Shown: positions 44,651 to 56,909 of the stretch, one piece after another
Layout of the letters: each line of letters starts with the position of its first letter
Position numbering within the stretch: position 1 is the stretch's first letter
Assembly: GCA_038087015.1 (NCBI GenBank)
Contig: JASBNA010000067.1
Span: forward strand, 153,990 to 217,989
Source of the DNA: Cerrena zonata
Lineage: Eukaryota; Basidiomycota; Agaricomycetes; Polyporales; Cerrenaceae
DNA: 64,000 nt
Direction: 5' to 3'
Translations under genes and position numbers: made by a program
The notes under the pieces: model-generated
The model's database searches: none
What the model saw: the letters and a program-made list of their open reading frames with translations, nothing else
What the model was told of the DNA's origin: nothing

Positions 44651-47600
44651 TTATTTAGTAATAAAACTATTTGCATCATCTTTATGTGTAGTCCCACTCC
44701 GAAGACGTTCCTTGAGTTTAGAAGCAGGCGAAAACCTTGGCTCTGTCTCTGAATCTGGTGGTATGAATATTGGTGTAATCCTATTAAGTCGTTTGGCGCT
44801 TTCAATCACGGATGTTTCATCCTCATCTTCATCAATTAATATAGTACTTACACCTCTTGATGAGAATGCGGTACTATCCGTATTGAGCGCATCATCTGTA
44901 ACATAGTCAATAGAGGGTCTTATCGATTCTTGCAGTCTTCTGAAAGCTTGCGGCGTATCGGTCAAGTTAAAGTTGGGGGCTTTAGGGGGGACTGACCGAT
45001 CTTGAAACCTATTCAAGTTCAGAGCTTTAGGAGAAAACGTAGAGCTATCAGGCTCTGGACTCTTTGGTGGAGAGAGACGCATCATGCGAGTTGAAGGCTT
45101 GTGTAGCAGGACTTTTGAATCAGCCAAAGAGTTTATAAGTGGCCTAATCTTTTCGTAGGCGTTGACTGACCCCTCGCTTTACTAAATCGTGATTTCAATG
45201 ATTCAAGGCGCTCAGCCTTTAATCGACGATTTGTTTCCTCCAACTTAGTGGGACTCCCTCTCTTTGGGCTCTTCAAAAAGGAGTACTGGGTGACCTCAAA
45301 ACTTGCAGTTTGACAGGAGTGTATAGATAGCTCTGGCTGTCTTCATTCGGATTGTGGTCTTTGAATGACCTATTGGATTTATTTGCTAGCGGAGACAGAT
45401 TGCTAACAAAGCTCATATCAGCTTCAAAATCCTCAGCATCTAAAATACCACTGCGTTCTTTTGACTTTTGCAGCCAAAGCTCGAAAATAGACTTAGCTTT
45501 TGCGACTTCCCATCTTTGAATAAACATTTCACAGGTTTGGTGATTTCTTCTAATTTGTTTGATATACTTCATGGACCATCTGCTTAAAAACTCTCTAGCT
45601 CTATTGTAGTCTTCTTTGGAGGCAAAATCATCTGCAACCTCATCTAGGTAAACAATCTTGTTGATGAACTGATTGTACCATATAACAATTATCTTTTTAA
45701 ACAATAAATAGGCCTCAAAATCACGGGATTTTTGGTTCAAATCTTGTAAACGTTTAGTTTTCTTCGACCATTTATGAAACAAATCAGAGTGCTTTTTCGA
45801 ATTTTGAACATAGTCATTGCATGCTTGATCGAGTTGGACAGCACGTAGGTGGGATTCATTATATTTCTTAACCCAATGAGAAAAGAAGGTAAACTTAATA
45901 TTAAGATTAACAACCTTCTTCTTGAAATGGACTATCTTATTTTGGGCAAGTATTTCAAATCTGCGGTAGTATTCTATCTTCCACTTTCGAGAGCCAGATG
46001 CCATGGTTAGCTTATCAGACATGGCGATGCCCCCCCTCTTGAATTCATCAGCCGCGCTCCGATAATCCACAGAATAATGATGTAGGAGAGCCAACATATG
46101 ATTGAAAAACTTTCTTTGAAAGTTCAAATCAGCAACTTCCAATGAGTTTTTCTGATTACGGACTTGTTGTTTCCATAAGGCAAACATATCCAGCGAGCAC
46201 TTTATCTCGCTAAGATTTTGAGAAATAGACTTCATTTCGTTGACATCTATAAGCTTAGATTTCCATACGTTATATATTTGTTTAACAGAATTGAAATCTC
46301 GACTTTTCTGAAATGAATTGAACTTCCGCTTTAAGTTCCATTTTTTGAAATAAACTGTCAACTTGTGAAGATTTGAAGTTTTGCCATCACCAAACTTAAT
46401 TAAAAGAGAAAGTTGAGAATTGAGTTTCCATTGATTCAAAGCCTTTCCTGTTGCAATACTGTAGGCAAATGTATCAGCTATCTTTCTAGAGTCAGTACAG
46501 CTTTTCCATCCATTAAAGGCTCGACGTTTAAGCTCCAATTCTTTCCCTCTTAGAATCGATTGTGCTTTCTTGTTCACTTCATGATGTTTTATCCACTGGC
46601 TCTTGAAAAAATATTTCATTAAATTGTAATCATTGTGACTTCTAACTTCTTTCGATATCATAGAATGTGAATAAGACATTCTCCAAAGTTTCATAAACTT
46701 CAGCAAAATGAAAAATTTCTGATGAGCTGATAGCACGATAAGTTTCTTGCTTAAATTGGTTGGTATTTGAATGGATTTACTTCTCTCATTTTTTGCAGTT
46801 TTTGAATTCGAACTGGGAATATAAGTGCCAGAATTACCTAGGTCAATTGTTTTGAATTTTTGAAGCCATAAGTTCCAAACCGCATGCATCAATATTCCAC
46901 CTTCAGTTCCAACGTTTGCTTTTCGAGTCATGAGAGCCGATTCACTCAATTGTATGATATGGTTCAATTTGTTTACCCAAATTGCAAAAAACAGGCTCAA
47001 TGCATTTTTGTTATAAGAAGCTACAGCAGCTGCCTTCAAATTAGAAATTTTTGGTTTTCCCTAGACCATATTGAAAAGAATTTCTTCATAAACAAACTCG
47101 TGGCCAGATCATTCATATTCCCAATTTTTATCACTGAAGGAATCCACGTATCTTTGATGAAATTCACCTTTACTCTTTTTTCTGAATAATTCGAGGACAC
47201 CGATTGTAGGTCTTTGAAACGGCGATACTTGGAAAACCATTTTTTTAAAAATGACTTTTGACAAAATTCGTTCGAAACGGGTTTGAATTTATGCTCCAAG
47301 TTATACTCTAATTGACCAATGTAGAGTGTTTTGAAATTCCACTTATTGAAAACGTTCTTTTTCAAAGTGAAGTTCAGAGAAAACTCTTCTTTAGCTAGGT
47401 TCATTAACAAGGTTGGATTATGTGAATTTTTATCATCGGTTTCTGTTAATAAATACTGATGTTCATTATAAATGAAAAAACGGTATCTTTGATATCTAAT
47501 TCCCCATCAGACACTTCAGTATTTTCAAACTCCGTAATTGAATTAACCAAGACAACAATACGCTCAATGTATTCAAAGTCAGCTTGCTCCGTTGACTCCG

Positions 47601-49047
47601 AGAAATCAACATAAACAAGCTTCATATAGTGTTTGAAAATGAGTGGAAAGTTTGCATCAAAATTAAGGTTAAACTCATTCAAAAGAGGAATAATATGTCT
47701 TAAGCTCAAGAATAGCTCCAACTGGTCATTTCTTGAATACTCAACAAACGATATAAAAGAGGGTTGCTCTTCAAAATTATTAACAGAGTCGTCTGTCCTT
47801 CCCGAGAGCGGTGGAACTGAAGAAGGCCGCACATGTTCTTCTTCATGAAGCACGCCAGGAAGATGTTCTTCTTTTGGGTTAGATTGTCTATCATTCAAGC
47901 CAAAGACTGGTAAATCTGATATTCCCACACCTCGATTATCCTTATAGTTGTTTGCTTTATCAATCTCGGGGAATACGTTTAATCTATTAATAACTCTGTT
48001 AGTTGCATCTTTGAAATATTCGGGAAGAAGACTTTGTTGAGAGCCATCCAGATTCCCCACCAAAAAATTATAAAAGAATTTTAGTTTAAGTTCTTTAAAT
48101 TTGAAGTTATTAATCTCTAAAAAATCAACGTTATTATGTTTCTTATAACAACTCAACATTAATTTGATATATTCTTTATAATCTTTTGAGCCATTATGAT
48201 TAGAATGATCAGCTTTATAACCAGAAATTTGGAGGAAGATTTGATATAGCCAAACAAAATTTGGGTCAGTGCAATTGAACTTTAAAGGCGAGTTACCCAA
48301 AAGTTGTCTACTCTCGAGTTCGTTATCTTCGTAGCTGAAAATAGAGTTATCTGAGTGACCATGGTAAAGGGAGTTATCAGGATCAGCATCAAACTCAGGA
48401 TCAGGTACACTAATGAAACTATCTAGTATCTCTACTATTTTTTCAGTTTCGTCTTCACCAAGTTGAAGCTCATCATCTAAGCGATTACGAAGTCCAGATA
48501 CAAAATCAAGTTCATAACAAAAGCACTTATTGATATAATTTACCAATTTCTTTTCCGATTCAGAATGGAACTTAGCGAAAAACTCGACTAATTCAGAAAA
48601 CTTCAAAAGCACCAAGGAATAGGAATCTTTTAAGCGCACCGGCTTTCGGTCACTGACGGTATCATGTTGCGATAGAAGGCTAAGTAGCTGGGTGAGCACA
48701 TGGGACCTCGATAACTCTTGACCATCGTAATCTTCAGAATTGGCTTTTGAATAACTTGATTGTATGAAGTGGATTATACTAGAATTATTAAAGTCTTTCA
48801 CATCAGTTTCTTCATCTTTATCAATATAATATAAAAATGACAATTCACCCAAATCCGAGTTATTGGATGAAGCTTCTACATCCACTGTCACATAATACTT
48901 ATTATGATAATTCAATAGCAGCAAAATTGATTCTAATGTATGTTCTAATAGTATTTCATAATCAGATTCACTGTTGGTTATAGGGAATAAATGTAGCGCA
49001 TGAAGCTCTCTTATGGTTTTATGAAGAAGGTCAAGTAATGATGGCAT
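44651..49047 (-). CDS. SFI1: Spindle-pole-body half-bridge protein Sfi1 (four frame breaks)
   Basis: Long centrin (Cdc31)-binding protein needed for spindle pole duplication; essential in yeast. About 1466 aa after repair. The first ~530 residues are an acidic globular N-terminus. From about residue 560 to 1260 come many centrin-binding repeats of the type F/L-x2-W-x2-K, e.g. FFAIWVNKLN, RRAFNGWKSC, VYFKKWNLK, LFHKWSKKTKRL, FIQRWEVAK, IFELWLQKS. The C-terminus has Ser-Pro sites (RLSPPKSPEPDSSTFSPK), as for Cdk control of Sfi1. One base is missing at each break: near 47467-47472, 47041-47045, 45280-45286 and 45178-45181. Repairs join SFYNEHQYLLTETDD and SFLKSPKRGSPTKLEE without loss. Confidence 0.85.
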
Positions 49048-49534
49048 GCTATATTATGGAATTCATCTCTTTCTCAAATTGCTTGAATGATTTAATAATT
49101 CTAGGTTCGTAGGTATTGTATATGACTCCGTTTGTTTTGAAGATTCAAATCAAAATAAATAATGTAAAAAACGAAAAAGTATTTGGCCGCACGTACAAAA
49201 CAAACGAAAAAAAAAAAAATACATAGTGAGGGTGATGGATTTTTAAATATAGAAGTAGTAAACTCAAAGTCCTGAATCCTCCTACTCAACTGACAACATC
49301 AACAGAACAAGACACATCTGATACAAAGATAACAAAGAGGCTTAATTGATTATTTTCCGGACGTAAGAGCTTGGGGAACACTTCTTAGAGGATTAGGATT
49401 GAATTAAAATATAGCCTGATTCCGTAATTTTTTTTTTTTTTTTCAAGATACTGAAATCTAATCGATTCAGATCTATATAACCTAAGGTCTTAGATTATAA
49501 GTTGCATCCGTATAATAACTTAGCATCAGGTACA
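49048..49534. other. Divergent promoter SFI1 / BCK1
   Basis: About 490 bp with A- and T-tracts (49204-49220, 49428-49443). No gene or specific site recognised. Confidence 0.5.
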
Positions 49535-52500
49535 ATGTCCGATCAAAGGACAAATTTCCTGAGTCCCGGCTACGGCAGATCAATTAGTTATGATTGCAAA
49601 AGAATTATGACACCAGATGAAAAATCCGTTGGATTTATGGATCCACAAGGTGTTAATGCTGTGAATCATCACCAGAATGGCCCTCGTGTCGTTTCTGATG
49701 GAGCTGTTTATTACTCCCCTCATCATCAGAAGAAAGTTTATCCTCAATTCCTGGCACCATCGACCCAAAATGACTTAAACGATAACTTTGATTTTCAGGC
49801 TGTTGAGCCTAGTTTCTACAGGCAATCTAGTACTCCTCCGATTCCTGAAGCTACTTCTACGAGTCAATTGCATCATCATGGCCAAAGTGTTTCTCAAAGC
49901 CAATATCAAATTCCGCATCAAACATCCTCTTCCAGTCCATATCATTACCCAGACCAACCACCTTACCCCATAAACTCGTATCTCCCAAATGGAAGTGATT
50001 CGAATATCTCCTTAAACTCCTACCATGACGAGCATGCTCTGGTATATACGGGAGAACCTTCGACAAGACAGTATTTTCAACCATTTCCTCAATATCATCC
50101 TCGACCATATTCTCAACATTATCCACAACTTCATCAAGAAACCAATGGTCTCCACCAACAAGTTGATACTCTTAGCTATCCACTGTTTGCTGGAGGTCAT
50201 ATATCCAGAACTCAATCCCCTCGAATACAGTCACCTAGACCACAGAAAAAGCCCACGGAGAACAAAAGAAATACAAGTGGTGATTTGAAGAACCAAACAA
50301 GTTTCAGCTTTTCAGATCAAAATGATTCAATGCAAGAATTCGTGGTGTCCCCTGTAAAAGAATCAAATGGACTTTTGAACGATGTTGATAATAATGTGCC
50401 AAGTATGGATGTTTTAGGAAACCCCGAACCTCAACTGCATAATGCTTCTCTGAATGATGAGATTGATAAGAATACACCTTCAAAAATTAGTGTTGAGGAG
50501 GGTAGGGTCAATAAACCAAATTCAGATGATTCAAATTCTAGAAAAGTTCTGCTCTCAACAGATGAATCTAAATCGAAAGAAGACTACGATGTAAGAAGTA
50601 GCATTAACTTTCCCATTGAAAACCCAGACTTACCGTTTGCTGATCAGAATGCTCATAAGAGAAATGGATCAGAATGTTCGACCATCTCAAATGCTTCCAC
50701 AGCCTCGACATTGACACCTTCTAATAATGCTAGTAAAGACAAGCGTTTTGTGCGTTATGCAATGAACACTCAATCAAGTAAAACCTCTTCCAATGGTAAT
50801 AGCTGGGAAATGTCCAATGTTTTGAAATGGCTTGATTCACACCAATTTAATGGTTCTTGGAAAGATGTCTTCCGGAGAAATGAAATTTCCGGTAATAGAT
50901 TTTTAGAACTTTGCAACTACGGTACAGATTCGATGATTTGGCGACAATTTACTAAGTTTCTTCAATTGGACAATGATCTTAATACTATAGAACGTTTCAT
51001 AGAATTATTGAAAACAGAAATCAATACTGCTGAGAACCACTTTTCAGATGGAAGCGCTACCAAAGGGGATGCTGTTTCTAGAGAATCGAGTAAATCGCTG
51101 CTGTCTCCAGTCTTTTTAAATAGCAAGGCAATCAAGATCGAAAATCGAAAATCCAACCCCATATTCCATAAGCATAAATCATCCTCGTCCATCACATCCA
51201 CAAACTCTGGTAACTTGAATGTTAATCAGAAACAAAGGCCATTCTCTTATATCGATCCGGCCAGTATAAAGTCCTTTGCAAAAGATCAACCATCACATCA
51301 CAAATTTTTTAGAAAAAATAGAAATTCCTTCTCCGATTCTTCAACTTCGAAAGAAGTTTCCTCTAACGCAAGTCTGCTTCTGCGTAGTGGCTCTGGTTCC
51401 AATAAAAAGTCACTGGGACGAATCTCTTCTACTTCTGCAGCAGATGACATAAACAACCAATTTAATGCACCATCCAAAGCGCCACTCAAAAAGACCTCAA
51501 GCTTACAAAATGTAACGTCCTATCCAGTCAATAACGAGCTACAGGTGCCAGGCTCGCGTAAGAGTGGAATATTGAGTACTTTGAGAAAGTATGGTGGTGA
51601 CAAGGCTGCTGAGATTGTAAAACAGGTCCACTCTTCATCTGCATCAACATCCAAAAACAATAATAATGTTGGTAAAGCTCAGAAATTTAGTAGGGCTTCT
51701 ACGTCAAATTCACGTGAAAGCTCTTCGTCCTATCGTCCGGTCTCACAGCTTATACCTAAACGTTCATTTGATGAGACAAGTCAATCACCTCGATCTGCTA
51801 CTTCTTTAACTGTTCCTCTAGACGAGCCGAAACATTCACCTGCCAACAGTTTCAAACTGTCACACAGGTCTAGCATAGATAACTCAATTCCAGCCAGATA
51901 CCCCAATAGAAGATATGTACTTACCTGTTCCTAATGGTACAGATAAAGCTTCTAGCGTGATTCTTGTCACGAAAGATAATTTTCTGTTTATGCCTCTTGC
52001 ATTAACTGAAGAAGAAATCGTCGATCTAAAAGTCGTTAAGGACAGGATACTCCAAAGTCTAGGATTAATCAATGTTGGGATTCATATCATACCACTTAAC
52101 AGATTTTAATGCTAGTCATGGACATGCTTTGAATGATGATGTCCTTTTCAAGGCGCTCACTAGTGGTCAATTCATAAAGATTATAGTCCATCAAGAGTTA
52201 GCATCACCATCTGTTGCTACGTTCTCCACCACATCATCAGACTCTAAATCCTTTGAGATCAGTGGAGAGAATGAAGAAAAGAGCTACCCTGCTACTCCAC
52301 AATATTTGTTGCAAAACTCTAAAGACTCGAAAACTGACTATTGGAATTTCAAAGAACAGAATCAAATTGATAAGCTATCAAAAATCCAGGAAATCCCGCT
52401 AACTGGCCCTGGCTCTAGTGCAAATGATTCAAACCATCCTTCATCGAGGTATGCTCCTTCCAAACACTTTGCCTTGAGTATACCTTTCCCCATTCATAGA

Positions 52501-55091
52501 AGACTGTCAGATAAGCTAAAACCCCCACTTCCATTAATTAATACCACCGAACTTTCTGATGTGAAGTCTATTCCTTCCCCATCGACCGTCAGGGTTGACA
52601 CATCAGCACAATCGAGCAATAACTCATTCAAAGTGTTACGAAAGGAAGGCCGTGAAATTGATTTTCGACAAGAGAAGAAGGTCTCCCTTATGAAACGAAG
52701 GCACCTAAATTGATTCCCAACATTTACTCATCTTCGGTATCTAATCAGCTAAAGTCACCCTGTATCAGCTACAACTGTGCACACACTACGCGATGGTTCA
52801 TTACATTCGATTTCTCCATCTCTGAAAACGAATGCCAATTCATTGCAATCCAAAAGTAGGTCAATTTCACCCAATCCTTCTATATCTCCAGACAATGGAA
52901 ACAATGCTAGCTCAGGTACGTTGAATTCAATGGCTCCTGAAAAAAGTAGAACTGGAAGTATCGTTGCTAAAAGGGCTGCTCCACCACCTCCTCAACCACA
53001 ATCGAAGATACAAACTTTCCGAAACACTAATAGTTTATTGAAGAGTAAGCGATCAGGCAATATGGGTGTTTCACTGCCAGCTGGCTCCAATATGTCTGAA
53101 GAGTTGTCATTCTCCAGTAGATCAACCAGTAGCAGCGATCACTCCTTTAACTTGAAGCGTGGGTTCAGCATCACTAAAAGTATGAGCTTAAGTAGAAAGT
53201 CTACCATAGTTAAGGATGGAAATGCTTTCAAAGAAAATGCTATTTCTTTTGATGATGCCCCGCCTTTGGATCTTACTGATAGTCACAAATCTGACCTTGA
53301 GAGTAACTCAACCTCATATGACGAAGATGTAGCACCGGATGATGATGAAGACGATTTTTTTGTGAAGCCAGTGAAGAAGCCTCATACGACCACCAATGCT
53401 AATGTTACAGATGATGATGATGATGATGACGACTTTTTTGTCAAGCCAATTAAGAACTCTTCCGATTCGCATGAAAAGAATGATTCTCCCTCGAAAACTT
53501 TGATAGAAAAGCCAACCGATGAAGTGAAACGTCATTCTTTACAAGATTCTGTGGCAATTAATAAAATGAGTGTTAGACCACCAATTGATGAGGTTTACAA
53601 CAATCTTGAGAAGTATTTCCCTTATACCAATTTGGATAAACCAATCATCGATGATTCACCAGACTCACCTGTGGGAGTTACCAAGTCCTCAACTCCACAG
53701 CCAATTGATACACAAGGAAACATTCCATCAAGAAAGCCTGCCATATCTAGGACTTTTTCTAACGCAAACATTTCACCGGTCAAAGCGGTAGACCTGGGTG
53801 ATGAAGTCTTTTATGGTGATAGTCAGGAACCTAAATTGAGCCGTCGTAGAATGAAAACAATCCGTATTGTTGCAAACGAAGCTCGCAGAAAAAGACTTGA
53901 ACAAAGACAGCAGTCCACTAAAGGTCAAGAAAACAGCCAGGTATCACAAGGTTCTAATTCCATCGTTCCTAATCCTCAAACTACACCAAGAAACAAACAA
54001 GACGGAAATGAAGAAGCACTTATGAGATCCACCACCTCTCTGATTGAATCAAGTCCGCACACGTTGAGAAGAGCAAATACAAAATTATGGGGTCAAAAGG
54101 TAGTTGAAGTCACTTCAACTGAGATTGAAAAAGGTTTTGTAAGTAAGCTTCGGAATAATGTTAATGGAGAGTTTGAAGAATTTGCTTGGATTAAGGGTGA
54201 GCTTATTGGGAGAGGGTCATTTGGTTCGGTTTATTTAGCACTTAATGTTACTACTGGGGAGATGTTGGCCGTTAAACAAGTGGTCGTTCCCGGGTTTTCA
54301 TTATCAGATAGCTCATCCAATTCAGAAGGAATTGACGCATTACATAAAGAAGTTGAAACGATGAAAGATTTGGATCATTTGAATATCGTACAGTATTTGG
54401 GATTTGAACAAAAAAACAATAGATATAGTTTATTCTTGGAATATGTCGCTGGAGGATCGATTGCATCATGTCTCAAATCTTATGGGAAATTTGATGAGCC
54501 ATTGATTAAATTCATAACTAAGCAGGTATTATTAGGGCTAGCGTATTTGCATTCGAATGGAATATTACATCGAGATTTGAAGGCTGATAACTTATTACTT
54601 GAAATTGATGGGACATGTAAAATATCTGATTTTGGAATTCTGAAAAAATCAAAAGATATTTATGTGAATAACGCTGAAATGTCGATGCAAGGTACGGTGT
54701 TTTGGATGGCGCCCGAAGTCATTGATAACATGGTGGAAGATAAGAAGCAAGGTTATAGTGCTAAGATTGATATATGGTCATTAGGATGTGTTGTATTAGA
54801 GATGTTTGCAGGAAAGAGACCATGGTCAAATGAGGCTGTTGTTAGTGCTATATATAAGATTGGTAAGACCAAATTAGCCCCACCAATCCTGAAGATATTG
54901 AACATGTAGTAACTGATGATGCGAAGGACTTTATTAATAAGTGTTTTACAATTGATAGCGAACAAAGACCCACTGCAAAAGAGTTATTAGAACATCCGTT
55001 TACGAAATTAACACCAGAATTTTCATTTGAAAAAACCAAGCTTGGAGAAATGATCAAGTACAATTCAAAGAGAAGTTTGAAAACTAAATAG
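49535..55091 (+). CDS. BCK1: MAP kinase kinase kinase Bck1 (five frame breaks)
   Basis: MAPKKK of the Pkc1 cell-wall-integrity cascade. About 1851 aa after repair. A Gln/His/Pro-rich N-terminus leads to a SAM-like domain near residues 425-475 (NVLKWLDSHQFNGSWKDVF), a Ras-association-like segment near 800-860 (VILVTKDNFLFMPLALTEEE), long Ser-rich linkers with acidic DDDDD patches, and the kinase domain: ELIGRGSFGSVYLAL, LAVKQVVVP, ILHRDLKADNLL, ISDFGILKKSKDIY, GTVFWMAPEVID, CVVLEMFAGKRPWSN. Breaks: extra C in CCCC 51901-51904 (restores RYPIEDMYLPVPNG), extra base ~52085-52093, missing base ~52699-52702, extra base ~52758-52761 (restores LKSPVSATTVHTLRDG), missing base ~54887-54889 (restores APPIPEDIEHVV). 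Start ATG 49535 (MSDQRTNFLSPGYG); stop TAG 55089. Confidence 0.92.
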
Positions 55092-55176
55092 AATCAATGT
55101 ATTTTATTATGGTACAAATTAATATGTAGAAGAGCAAGAATGATAATGTCTATGTACAAGATGAGATATATGTAGA

Positions 55177-55719
55177 TTATTTGAGTTTCAATTCGTTAAT
55201 AGTGAGGTGGGTTTGGTAATTGTAAACTGGGAATGTTTTAATTCTTCTACATCTTCTCTTCTTTTTTTGAACTTCATAGTAAGGTTCTCTAGTTATTTCG
55301 GTAACACTAGCAGACAACTCATATAAGTCTGGTGAAACCCCCTTCTTTTCGGTATAGGTGTACTCTGGAGAGCCAAGTGCAGTAACGTCATTTAACACCA
55401 ATTTATCTCCAATTTCAACGTTTTTCAATTTGAATGGTAAAATGACAGAATCACCTTTGGTGACCAAATATGGCATGTTGTGAAGTCTGAAAATGGCATA
55501 CAAGTCTTTTGATCCATTGGAGTCGAGCTTTAAAGCACTCAAGTCAGTGACTGGTGATGCTGATGCTTTGGAAATTGCATTTGGTGCTGCTTCACCGCTA
55601 GATCTGCTGGCTGAGGCCAATGAACGGCCTGCATTAACATAGGCACTTCTCAAACCTTGTCTGGATAAGCATGATCCCATGCATTGTCTGGAGGATGTCT
55701 GAAGTATAGAACGAAACAT
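55177..55719 (-). CDS. MRPL49: Mitochondrial ribosomal protein bL21m (Mrpl49)
   Basis: Large-subunit mitoribosomal protein of the bL21 family. 180 aa. A long presequence rich in Ser/Arg/Ala (MFRSILQTSSRQCMGSCLSR) is followed by the L21 beta-barrel: DLYAIFRLHNMPYLVTKGDS, ILPFKLKNVEIGDKLVLNDV, and the basic end KKKRRCRRIKTFPVYNYQTHLTI, typical of bL21. Convergent with BCK1 (85-bp gap). Intact. Confidence 0.88.
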   Translation of the reverse strand: MFRSILQTSSRQCMGSCLSRQGLRSAYVNAGRSLASASRSSGEAAPNAISKASASPVTDLSALKLDSNGSKDLYAIFRLHNMPYLVTKGDSVILPFKLKNVEIGDKLVLNDVTALGSPEYTYTEKKGVSPDLYELSASVTEITREPYYEVQKKKRRCRRIKTFPVYNYQTHLTINELKLK

Positions 55720-56909
55720 CTTGATCCTGTTTATATGATAATTAGGTGGTTTTGATTACTTGACTTTTCAATTTTTCACCTTTTTTCTTTTTTTTTTTTT
55801 TTGGTTAGCTTCCTAGCTCTAACTATGTCCTTCTCACTAGATGTTATCCTGATGGGTTCCCGCACACTCTCACTAGGACACTAATAGTTAGGTTACAAAA
55901 ATGGTCCTTAATTAAAAAAAAACCCAAATTTTCAGTATGTTTTTTCAACCATCAACGGACGAAAAAGACAAAAAAAAAATTTTTCGCTCAAAATTCGCTT
56001 ACAAAACAAAAAAAAAAAAAAAAAGTCAAAAATTGAGCAGCAGAAAATTTTAGAGGAACAGAAGAAGGGAAAAAAAAGCTTTTGATATCAACAAACTTGT
56101 ACCTTTTTTAATAATAGTTCTTTCACTAACAGCAACACCATCCACAACAAAACCTGCTTCTTCATCACTAGGAATTTGCACCTGGTCTATTAGTCACTGG
56201 AAGATTCTTTAGACATTGCTTTGCAGATTCATTGGGCCAAAACTATACCAAGTTAGCAAAGAGAAGAGAATTCCACTAGCAGTTTACCCGCCCAACCCCT
56301 TGGATCAATAACTTTTGCTCAAGGACAGTATACCTCAAGAGGTGTGAAGAAATCAACTTCACACACTAGACTGAACTGAACGTTTCGAACGTTTCGCTTG
56401 TTTCGAATCATTGTCGAGGCGTCCATTGTTGGCGGCTATTGGCAAATCCATTCAATTCTTAAGATTGTCATAATCCATACTGGAAAACAATTCGAATTAC
56501 ATCCATTGGTGTTTGTTTCAATTTATTTTCAAACTAATACCATATACATTGCTGCGTTTTTGTCTTTGATCAGATAAAAAGAAAAATTCTTTATATCTAT
56601 TTATTCCAACTCCATTCCTCCGGTTATATGGTTACGACTTGTTTTTGACTTTCATATTGTACTTATTTCTTTCCTTTCCTATTACTATTCCACTATTTCT
56701 GTTTTTTTTTTCTTCTTTTCTGATTTACTTTGTCATTATTTACGTGGGAATCAATATAGAATCCCTTGCTGTACATTACTACTCCTTATTTTAACTTTAT
56801 TCGCTCATTCTAATACCGGCATCGACTCGGTTTCTTGAGAATATTCATTTTGCATTTATTTTCCCTTTTCTTTTTGTTGTTTTAAATTAGTGCATTCAAA
56901 AAATCTAAA
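55720..56909. other. Divergent promoter MRPL49 / SAP gene
   Basis: 1.19 kb. Poly-T near 55783-55802 and poly-A near 55970-56025. Three near-copies of GTTTCGAAC/GTTTCGCTT/GTTTCGAAT lie in tandem at 56382-56408. 56640-56720 is pyrimidine-rich, as in long yeast 5' leaders. No gene seen. Confidence 0.5.
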
